Assembly: GCA_965655625.1 (NCBI GenBank)
Contig: CBFHHA010000007.1
Location: 1-64,000 of the forward strand
DNA from: CAJJDF01 sp965655625
GTDB lineage: Bacteria; Bacteroidota; Bacteroidia; Flavobacteriales_D; CAJJDF01
Length of the DNA stretch: 64,000 nt
Direction: 5' to 3'
Below the pieces are notes generated by a model, which did not search any database, was not told the origin of the DNA, and saw nothing but the letters and a program-made list of their open reading frames with translations. Of this stretch, positions 26,404-33,278 are shown one piece after another. Each line of letters begins with the position of its first letter. The first letter of the stretch is position 1. Both the position numbers and the translations under genes were made by a program.

Positions 26404-26715
26404 CTAACTCAAAGCAGCAATTAATTCAGCTTTCTTTAATGAGGTATAACCTGTAATTCCTTTTTCTTTTGCTATTGCTTTTAATTCAGCAACAGTATGC
26501 GAAGATAGGTCGGTAGTCGTTTTAGACTCTTTTTTAGCGGCTACTACTTTCTTTTCTTCAGTTTTTTTGACAGCAGCTTTGGCTTTTGGCTTGGCTGTTG
26601 TTTTTTTCTTTTTAGCTACAGGAGCAGCACTAGTCTTATCTGTCTTTGGACGGTGAACCCCCCAAGTACTCATAATTCGTTTTCCTTTTTTTGTTTTTTT
26701 ATCTCCTTTTCCCAT
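26404..26715 (-). CDS. 30S ribosomal protein THX fused to a SAP/Rho-N-like C-terminal module
   Basis: A 103-residue basic protein. Residues 1-27 (GKGDKKTKKGKRIMSTWGVHRPK) match the short THX family, which in Thermus is a small peptide buried at the head of the 30S subunit. In most genomes THX ends soon after this. Here residues 28-65 form an Ala/Lys-rich linker (KKKKTTAKPKAKAAVKKTEEKK), and residues about 72-103 (SSHTVAELKAIAKEKGITGYTSLKKAELIAALS) form a helix-extended-helix like SAP or the Rho N-terminal motif, which bind nucleic acid. The fusion suggests a ribosome- or RNA-associated protein with a second binding surface. It is a single gene with its own terminator. Confidence 0.8.
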   Translation of the reverse strand: MGKGDKKTKKGKRIMSTWGVHRPKTDKTSAAPVAKKKKTTAKPKAKAAVKKTEEKKVVAAKKESKTTTDLSSHTVAELKAIAKEKGITGYTSLKKAELIAALS

Positions 26716-26811
26716 AGTTTATATGTAATTTTTGTTCGATTAATGTACAAATATAAGGATTCCTTTCCGTTTCGAGGAACTATCTTCTTAAAATTTAGTT
26801 AAGTAACTGAT

Positions 26812-27483
26812 TTATACCTTTCTTTTTGCTTCAAATTCTTCAGCTATTTTTTCTCCTTTTTTTATCGATTGTTTCAACCATTTTAATAACACTCTTTCTT
26901 GTTCATTATCACTTAGTTGCCAATCTACTTCTTTTTCTCTCATTTTGGTTGTAAGCTCAGAAAGACAAATTGCCGCAGAAACCGAAATGTTAAAACTCTC
27001 CGTAAATCCATGCATTGGAATGGTAATGAATTCATCCGCTTCCTCCTTTACAATATCAGAGATTCCATTTGCTTCATTACCCAAAACCAAAGCTATTGGC
27101 TTATCCAATTCCATATCATACAAAGATTTTGTGTTAGGTAATGGAGTTGTTGCAACAATTTTATACCCTTCTTTTTTTAATTTTTGAAGAGCTGTGCGAG
27201 TATTATTTTCTTCTTGGTTGTGTCTCTCTATATCAATCCAATTGGCCGATCCCAGTGTGATTCCTGTATGCAAGTTGAATTCATTTCTATTTTCAATGAC
27301 ATGAATTCTCTGGATGCCAAAACAATCGCAAGTTCGGATAGCTGCACTGGTGTTTTGAGCGTGATAAATATCTTCTAAAACCAAAGTGACATAGTTGGTT
27401 CTTTCCTGAATTTTTTCGTTAAAAAGTGCCGCTCTGTTTTCATGCGCAAACTGAGATAAATAGTCTACCAAATTAGATTCCAT
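26812..27483 (-). CDS. TrmH-family RNA 2'-O-methyltransferase
   Basis: A 223-residue SpoU/TrmH-type methyltransferase with a trefoil-knot fold. Motif 1 is NTSAAIRTCDCFGI, motif 2 LVLGNEANGIS, motif 3 IPMHGFTESFNISVSAAICL, where the knotted C-terminus binds S-adenosylmethionine. The extended C-terminal helix after motif 3 and overall length fit TrmH, which methylates G18 of tRNA, but rRNA targets cannot be excluded. The gene lies five bases after the bshA stop, so they are co-transcribed. Confidence 0.9.
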   Translation of the reverse strand: MESNLVDYLSQFAHENRAALFNEKIQERTNYVTLVLEDIYHAQNTSAAIRTCDCFGIQRIHVIENRNEFNLHTGITLGSANWIDIERHNQEENNTRTALQKLKKEGYKIVATTPLPNTKSLYDMELDKPIALVLGNEANGISDIVKEEADEFITIPMHGFTESFNISVSAAICLSELTTKMREKEVDWQLSDNEQERVLLKWLKQSIKKGEKIAEEFEAKRKV

Positions 27484-27488
27484 CTGTT

Positions 27489-28601
27489 TTATTTTATTAC
27501 TTTCTTATACAAGTTAATGTATTTTTCTACAATTTCGTTCAAATCAAATTTCTCGGCTTGTTTCAAAGCGTTTTTTTTGAATTGTTGATGTATTTCCTTG
27601 TTCTCAAGAATGGAAACAGCATTTTTTGCCATATCATCTATATCTCCAACATCACTCAACATTCCCGAGTAGTTGTGTTCATTCACTTCTGGAATTCCTC
27701 CAGTATTCGTACTCACCACCGGCACAGAAACTGCCATAGCTTCCAATGCTGCCAAACCAAAGCTTTCTGTTTCGGAAGGCAATAAAAACAAATCGGCAAT
27801 CGATAATATTTCTGTGGTATTGTTCACTGTTCCTATAAAACTCGTATCCTTACAAGTACCCAATTCCCTGCAAAGCAACTCCATCTTGTCCCTTTCTGGT
27901 CCGTCTCCTACAAGGATTAATTTACATTTGATTTGTTTTCTTACCTTGGCAAAAACCTTGATAACATCTTGAACTCTTTTTACTTTTCTAAAATTGGAAA
28001 TGTGACACAAAATAAGTTCGTCTTTCTCAGCGTATTTATCTCTGTGGATGCTAAATATTTTATCCTTGATGCAAATGAAATTAGGTATGACTTCAATGTC
28101 ATTTTTGATGTTGAAAAACTTATAGGTGTCGTCTTTCAAACTATCTGAAACTGTCGTTACGGCATCTGATTTATTAATGGAATAGGTAATAATGGGTTTA
28201 AAAAATGGATCACGTCCCACTAAAGTAATGTCAGTTCCGTGGAGTGTTGTGATAAAAGGAATATAAATCCCTTCTTCTTCTAATATTTGCTGTGCCATGT
28301 GCGCAGCCGAGGCATGCGGAATAGCATAATGGAGGTGAAGTACATCCAATTTTTCAAACCGGATTACATCTACCAATTTGCTTGTCAATGCCGATTCGTA
28401 AGGAGGATATTTGAATAGTGGGTAACTGTTTACTCTTACTTCGTGGTAAAATATATTTTTGTCGTGAACATCCAATCGGACAGGGAAACTATAGGAAATG
28501 AAGTGAATTTGATGTCCTTTTTGGGCCAAAGCTTTTCCTAATTCTGTGGCAACGACACCACTTCCTCCGTAGGTCGGGTACAATACAATTCCTATTTTCA
28601 T
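27489..28601 (-). CDS. bshA: N-acetyl-alpha-D-glucosaminyl L-malate synthase (bacillithiol biosynthesis)
   Basis: A 370-residue GT4-type glycosyltransferase. It joins GlcNAc from UDP-GlcNAc to L-malate, the first step of bacillithiol, the main low-molecular-weight thiol of this lineage. The N-terminal MKIGIVLYPTYGGSGVVATELGKALA and HYAIPHASAAH are hallmarks of BshA. HGTDITLVG, LILCHISNFRKVKR, GDGPERD and the C-terminal LLPSETESFGLAALEAMA with NTGGIPEV complete the family. ATG at 28601 is the right start; the frame is open farther upstream but lacks family sequence. First gene of a unit with the TrmH-family gene; divergent from the SulP gene. Confidence 0.93.
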   Translation of the reverse strand: MKIGIVLYPTYGGSGVVATELGKALAQKGHQIHFISYSFPVRLDVHDKNIFYHEVRVNSYPLFKYPPYESALTSKLVDVIRFEKLDVLHLHYAIPHASAAHMAQQILEEEGIYIPFITTLHGTDITLVGRDPFFKPIITYSINKSDAVTTVSDSLKDDTYKFFNIKNDIEVIPNFICIKDKIFSIHRDKYAEKDELILCHISNFRKVKRVQDVIKVFAKVRKQIKCKLILVGDGPERDKMELLCRELGTCKDTSFIGTVNNTTEILSIADLFLLPSETESFGLAALEAMAVSVPVVSTNTGGIPEVNEHNYSGMLSDVGDIDDMAKNAVSILENKEIHQQFKKNALKQAEKFDLNEIVEKYINLYKKVIK

Positions 28602-28666
28602 TCTTTTTTCTTTTGGTAGTCTCGTTTGGTTCCACAAACTTACTATTTATTCTCATAACTTTTCAG

Positions 28667-28674
28667 TAGTTTTG
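28667..28674 (+). promoter_or_regulatory. -7 promoter box of the SulP transporter gene
   Basis: TAGTTTTG, a perfect TAnnTTTG match, 22 bases before the ATG. A clear -33 TTG is not evident. Confidence 0.55.
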
Positions 28675-28696
28675 CACTCGCAAAAATCCCACAATT

Positions 28697-30271
28697 ATGG
28701 CATTAAAGAAATATGTAAACCTGTTTGATTTCTCTCAAAAAGTGAACTACCGCACCGAAATTTTGGCAGGCTTCACAGTTGCTATGACAATGATTCCAGA
28801 ATCCTTGATGTTCGCAATCTTGGCAGGATTCCCCCCTTTAGTAGGGCTTTACGGGGCTTTTATTATGGGGTTGGTTACCGCAATTTTTGGTGGAAGACCC
28901 GGCCTTATTTCGGGTGGCGCTGGTGCTACAGTGGTGGTTGTTATGGCCCTGATGATAAGACTTAATGGATTGGAGTATGTTTTTGCTGCAGTAGTTTTAG
29001 CTGGTGTAATTCAGTTGGTGGTTGGTTTGCTGAAGCTTGGAAAGTTCATTCGACTTGTTCCTCAGCCAGTTATGTTTGGTTTTGTCAATGGATTAGCAAT
29101 AATAATATTTATGGCTCAGCTGGATCAATTCAAAGTTGGAGTAGGTGAGACAGTAGAATGGATGTCAGGAACTCCCATGTACACAATGCTCGGTTTGGTT
29201 ATTTTTACTATTGCTGTGATTATGATAGTACCAAAAATTACCAAAGCAGTACCAGCATCTTTGATTGCTATTATTGTGGTTTTTGCCGTTGTTTACTTTT
29301 TGGGTATCGATACCAAGCAAGTTGTAGATATTATTAATAAAGACACTTTGCCTGATGAACCAATAAAATCACTGAGTGGTTCTTTGCCTGAATTCAGAAT
29401 CCCGAATGTTCCCATGTCATGGGAAACTTTAAAAGTTATATTTCCTTTTGGACTAACGATGGCAGCTGTAGGGCTTACCGAAGGTTTGCTAACATTGAAC
29501 TTGGTAGATGAAATTACCGACACTAAAGGAAACAGCAACCGAGAATGCCTGGCTCAGGGAAGTGCAAATATTCTTAATGGTTTTTTTGGAGGAATGGGAG
29601 GTTGTCCGATGATTGCTCAAACTTTGGTAAATTTGTCGGCAGGATCAAGAGCCAGACTCTCAGGAATAATAGCGGCACTTACTATCTTAGTCATTATTTT
29701 GGTAGGAGCTCCAGTAATTGAATTACTGCCTATTGCAGCCCTCGTTGGGGTAATGGTGATGGTCTCAATTGGTACGTTCGAGTGGGCAAGTTTCAAAGCA
29801 TTTAGAAGAATGCCCAAATCAGATATTTTTGTCATGGTTTTGGTTACGCTCATCACCGTATTTCTCCACAATTTAGCCTTGGCAGTTTTGATAGGTGTTA
29901 TTATTTCGGCTCTTGTTTTTGCTTGGGAAAGTGCCAAACGAATTAGAGCAAGGAAACATGTGGATGAAAATGGTGTAAAGCACTACGAAATATACGGACC
30001 ACTTTTCTTTGGTTCGGTTACCACCTTTAACGAAAAATTTGATGTCGAAAACGACCCTGAAGAAGTAGTTATTGATTTTGCAGAAAGTAAAGTTTCGGAT
30101 ATGTCGGCTATTGAGGCATTGAACAGACTCACAGAAAGGTATTTGAAAGCTGGTAAGAAACTGCATCTAAAGCATCTGTCTGGCGATTGCAAAAGATTGC
30201 TCAGCAATGCCGAAAAGGTAATTGACGTAAACGTATTGGAAGATCCTACTTACAAAGTAATGTCGAATTAA
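28697..30271 (+). CDS. SulP family inorganic anion transporter with STAS domain
   Basis: A 524-residue inner-membrane transporter. Residues 1-415 hold about 12-14 hydrophobic segments with SulP signatures: MIPESLMFAILAGFPPLVGLYGAF, ISGGAGATVVVVMAL, PQPVMFGFVNGLAIIIFMAQLDQF, and GFFGGMGGCPMIAQTLVN. Residues about 440-524 form a STAS domain (EEVVIDFAESKVSDMSAIEALNRL). The usual substrates are sulfate, bicarbonate or dicarboxylates; which one applies here cannot be told. The start matches an upstream -7 box. It lies divergent from bshA and 67 bases before msrA, so a sulfur/redox link is possible but unproven. Confidence 0.92.
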   Translation: MALKKYVNLFDFSQKVNYRTEILAGFTVAMTMIPESLMFAILAGFPPLVGLYGAFIMGLVTAIFGGRPGLISGGAGATVVVVMALMIRLNGLEYVFAAVVLAGVIQLVVGLLKLGKFIRLVPQPVMFGFVNGLAIIIFMAQLDQFKVGVGETVEWMSGTPMYTMLGLVIFTIAVIMIVPKITKAVPASLIAIIVVFAVVYFLGIDTKQVVDIINKDTLPDEPIKSLSGSLPEFRIPNVPMSWETLKVIFPFGLTMAAVGLTEGLLTLNLVDEITDTKGNSNRECLAQGSANILNGFFGGMGGCPMIAQTLVNLSAGSRARLSGIIAALTILVIILVGAPVIELLPIAALVGVMVMVSIGTFEWASFKAFRRMPKSDIFVMVLVTLITVFLHNLALAVLIGVIISALVFAWESAKRIRARKHVDENGVKHYEIYGPLFFGSVTTFNEKFDVENDPEEVVIDFAESKVSDMSAIEALNRLTERYLKAGKKLHLKHLSGDCKRLLSNAEKVIDVNVLEDPTYKVMSN

Positions 30272-30338
30272 AGTTTTTCATTTCAGTGTAGCATCGCAAT
30301 CTATTATTTACTAATATTGGGTAAACAAATTTGAGGTC

Positions 30339-30824
30339 ATGATAAAAAAAGCATACATAGCTGGAGGATGTTTTTGGGGAATGGAAGAATTATTTCGAGT
30401 TCGTCCAGGAATTGTTGATACGGAAGTTGGTTATATTGGTGGAGAAAATGAAAAGCCTTCGTACAAATACCATCCCGGTCATGCCGAAGGAATTGAGCTT
30501 GCCTACGATTCTGAAATTACTTCATTCCGCGAAATTCTCGATTACTTCTTTAGAATTCATAATCCTACCACACCGGATAGACAAGGTAATGACATTGGAG
30601 CAAGTTATAGATCAGCTATTTTTTTTCAAGATGAGGAGGAGGAGCTGGAAGCCAAAAAAATGATTGAGCTGGTTGAAGAAACTGGAAAATGGGAAGGAAA
30701 GGTTGTGACTACATTAGAGCCAAAATCTACTTTTTGGCCGGCAGAACCTGAACATCAAGACTACCTGCTAAGAAACCCAAATGGATACACATGCCATTTC
30801 GAAAGGTTTGGAACTTTTTTGTAA
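30339..30824 (+). CDS. msrA: Peptide methionine-S-sulfoxide reductase MsrA
   Basis: Repairs methionine S-sulfoxides in proteins. The 161-residue cytoplasmic form has the active-site GCFWGMEE with catalytic Cys11, followed by VGYIGG, YHPGHAEGIELAYD, FFRIHNPTTPDRQGNDIGASYRSAIF and AEPEHQDYL. The C-terminus ends soon after YTCHFERFG and carries a single late Cys, which may act as the resolving residue. No signal peptide is present, in contrast with the exported MsrB at 60392. Confidence 0.96.
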   Translation: MIKKAYIAGGCFWGMEELFRVRPGIVDTEVGYIGGENEKPSYKYHPGHAEGIELAYDSEITSFREILDYFFRIHNPTTPDRQGNDIGASYRSAIFFQDEEEELEAKKMIELVEETGKWEGKVVTTLEPKSTFWPAEPEHQDYLLRNPNGYTCHFERFGTFL

Positions 30825-30925
30825 AATTCTCTCAATTACTCAGAGCCACTTTTAAAAGATTCTCACTCAAATAGAATAGGGTATTTCAGCCATAAAATAT
30901 TATTGTAAAAGCCCAGTTACATGTA

Positions 30926-30972
30926 ACAAAACTCTCCTCCGCCATACCTCAAAGAGTTATGACAGAGGAGAG
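30926..30972 (-). terminator. Probable terminator of the S41 protease gene
   Basis: On the minus strand a 15-bp stem (plus coordinates 30932-30946 with 30958-30972, two G-U pairs) is followed by TTTTG. It lies 22 bases beyond the stop. The T run is short, so strength is doubtful. A 12-bp palindrome GTTACATGTAAC (30917-30928) abuts it. Confidence 0.55.
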
Positions 30973-30993
30973 AATTCATAAAAATTTAAGGGA

Positions 30994-31995
30994 CTATTGC
31001 AATTCAAGAATTGCCCTTTCTAGAATTTCGTCTTTTGTAAGATTAGACCAATCAAAAAGAACTGAAATATCTGGTGGGACACCTTTCTCATATTCTGGAT
31101 TTTTATCCAACGATAATGCTTGAGTGATGGAAAACCTATAAGTCCAACCGTTTGGTAATTGTCCTCCATTCGGGAGTCCTAAGCCCCCTCCTGTTGTATC
31201 ACCTATTAAGACCATTTTTGGAAGAGCTTTGGTGGCAAGAGAGGTAAAGGAACCTGCACTATAAGTTCCCCTATCAGTTAGTACAGCAACTTTTTTATTG
31301 TAACGAATTCCTTTAAAAGGTTCAACATATACAGGTTGTGGAGCAGAAAAATCATTATGCCCTTTGCCTGTTTTTATCCTGGAGTAATTCACTAATGTTT
31401 TTGTCTCTACAAATCGACTTAGTATCTGGAAAATATCTGTTACAGCACCGCCACCATTTTCTCTGAGGTCTAAGACCAATCCTTTTGTATTTCTATATCG
31501 TTGAAGAATAAAGTTTAAATTAACAGAATCCACAGTACCAGTAAATTCGTTAAATCTTATATACCCAATTTGTCCATTATCGATGAAGTCAGGGAGAAAA
31601 GGACCTGTTCGGTACACATTGTCGGATAAATAGTTTTCCTTAAGAACTCTACCGTCATAATTATCCTTTCCTAAATACCTTACCCCAAAAACTGACACAT
31701 TAAAATTTGAAAAGAGATTGGTATGATCATCTTTTAATTCTATGAGCATGCCACCTAAAACACTGAATAGTGAGTCATCGCTCATTCCTTCATATATTTT
31801 GGAGGAATATTGCGATTTAATAGCTTGCCAATTAATTCCTTTCAACTCAAAATAAGAGTATTTTTCATTGCATTCATTCCAAAGGTATTCAAAGTTTTCT
31901 CTTGCATTGGTGGAGGATAAATCTTTCTCGAAAAATACTTTTTCGCAAGAGGTTAATAAAAATCCAAGTAGGAGTATTCGATATATATTATTCAT
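30994..31995 (-). CDS. S41 family peptidase (C-terminal processing protease-like), lipoprotein
   Basis: A 333-residue lipoprotein (LLTSCEKV, Cys17) with a tail-specific-protease core. KGLVLDLRENGGGAV (about 171-185) and AVLTDRGTYSAGSF (237-250, catalytic Ser246) are the typical S41 segments, followed by VLIGDTTGGGLGLPNG. The N-terminal FEYLWNECNEKYSYFELKGINW is the common tricorn-like/S41 helical lead. No PDZ domain is evident. It lies downstream of a predicted beta-barrel gene (nine-base gap), probably in one operon. Confidence 0.9.
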   Translation of the reverse strand: MNNIYRILLLGFLLTSCEKVFFEKDLSSTNARENFEYLWNECNEKYSYFELKGINWQAIKSQYSSKIYEGMSDDSLFSVLGGMLIELKDDHTNLFSNFNVSVFGVRYLGKDNYDGRVLKENYLSDNVYRTGPFLPDFIDNGQIGYIRFNEFTGTVDSVNLNFILQRYRNTKGLVLDLRENGGGAVTDIFQILSRFVETKTLVNYSRIKTGKGHNDFSAPQPVYVEPFKGIRYNKKVAVLTDRGTYSAGSFTSLATKALPKMVLIGDTTGGGLGLPNGGQLPNGWTYRFSITQALSLDKNPEYEKGVPPDISVLFDWSNLTKDEILERAILELQ

Positions 31996-32004
31996 ATTAT
32001 GTGA

Positions 32005-32874
32005 CTATTTGTAATTAAACATTAAAGTTGCTTTTATTGTGTGTGATGCCATTTCAAGTTGATCAAACTTACCACCAGTTTTATAGGCCTCCCATAGATA
32101 AGATAGTTGGAGAGAGTTGTTGTTTTTCAATAGGACGGTATAGTCCACAGCACTACTCAGCCTAAAGCCTGAAAATAAGTTGTACTTATATCCTTCAAAT
32201 ACTTTGGGATCATTCAAAACACTGGATTGTCCGATATAGGCATAACCATTTCTTAATGCACTATTTATTAATCCAATATTGAGTCGGTAATCCAAATGTC
32301 TCGTTTTTGGTTTTAGGTGGTAGTTAAAAAATAATATTTTTTTTGATTTTGCTTGATTTCTACTAATGTCCCAACTAACTTTTGCTGATCCAAAGAGCGT
32401 GGCAATGATTTCTCTTCCCAAAGCATTATTTTGCAACGAGGCATTATTTCTTAAATTCCCAGTGGTATTAAATAATCCTCCTACTTTCGTAGTTAATTTT
32501 TCAGTTGACAATTTTTTTACTCGATACAGTTGTGAGTAGTAAATTGACAAGCTTTGTAATTTGCTAGTAGATTTGTGTTCGTTATAATCAACTTTAAAAT
32601 CACCAAAAGAATAAAAAGATCCAATTTCAAATTCTTTCTGTTCGTTTTGTCTTGATCTAGAAATTGCAATAAAGTTTGGTGTTCCTTTATATGTAAGTGG
32701 AGATGTTCCAAAATCTCTAAAAGATGATCTACTTTTACCTGCACTTATATTAATATAGGAAGGCATATTTTTTCGAAGATTTTTCCTCGAAGTATTCACT
32801 AAAGTATCTTTTTGTCCTATACTAATTATTGGTAATGTAAAGAACAGAAGAAGTATATATTTCATATTTATCAT
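32005..32874 (-). CDS. Predicted outer-membrane beta-barrel protein
   Basis: An exported protein of 286-289 residues: signal peptide YILLLFFTLPIISIGQ, then strands rich in Ser, Tyr and Phe (FEIGSFYSFGDFKVDY, SLSIYYSQLYRV, ILFFNYHLK, YNLFSGFRLSSAVDYTVLL, NSLQLSYLWEAY) and a C-terminal ATLMFNYK. Starts at 32874 and 32865 are both ATG; the second places the signal peptide better. It precedes the S41 protease gene, and the close spacing suggests joint expression. No family recognised. Confidence 0.7.
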   Translation of the reverse strand: MINMKYILLLFFTLPIISIGQKDTLVNTSRKNLRKNMPSYINISAGKSRSSFRDFGTSPLTYKGTPNFIAISRSRQNEQKEFEIGSFYSFGDFKVDYNEHKSTSKLQSLSIYYSQLYRVKKLSTEKLTTKVGGLFNTTGNLRNNASLQNNALGREIIATLFGSAKVSWDISRNQAKSKKILFFNYHLKPKTRHLDYRLNIGLINSALRNGYAYIGQSSVLNDPKVFEGYKYNLFSGFRLSSAVDYTVLLKNNNSLQLSYLWEAYKTGGKFDQLEMASHTIKATLMFNYK

Positions 32875-32930
32875 TTCGTTGGTTTTAATAATATTATTAA
32901 TTTTTGAGGTGAATAAAAATTTATTTGGAA

Positions 32931-33036
32931 CTACGTTATCCTAAAAAAATAAATAGCCAAACTGCCTAGAACAATTACTGTGACTAAAAGAATATTCCGT
33001 TTGCAGATTTTTAAAAGTCTTAGGATGAATTTTCAT
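32931..33036 (-). other. Possible short membrane peptide in the gap before the barrel gene
   Basis: Within the 404-base gap between the barrel gene and carB, ATG at 33036-33034 starts MKIHPKTF and runs 31 codons. One frame over, the same DNA encodes FILRLLKICKRNILLVTVIVLGSLAIYFFRIT, a convincing single membrane helix with a basic N-side. The two would join as one 34-residue peptide if AAAA after the ATG were AAA. The rest of this gap holds the carB terminator and AT-rich sequence. Low confidence. Confidence 0.25.
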
Positions 33037-33212
33037 GTTTTATAAACTTGTTCTCGAATTTGTTTTATTAGTAATTAATGTTTGAACTCTAGTGTATTAG
33101 ATGTGTGACATTTCAAAATTAGTTTTATTGTTTTTTTACCCAAGAAAGAATTTGGTTTAACTTTTAAAAGGTCGGTTTGCTTCTTTTAAATGCTTTTTAG
33201 TCTGTTTTTTAT

Positions 33213-33248
33213 AAAAAAAAAGGGAAAGAACTTGAGTTCTTTCCCTTT
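33213..33248 (-). terminator. Terminator of carB
   Basis: On the minus strand a 13-bp stem (plus 33219-33231 with 33236-33248) and a 4-base loop are followed by T9, 31 bases after the carB stop. Confidence 0.9.
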
Positions 33249-33278
33249 CAATTTTGATTTGGCTTTGGCTTGGTTCAG

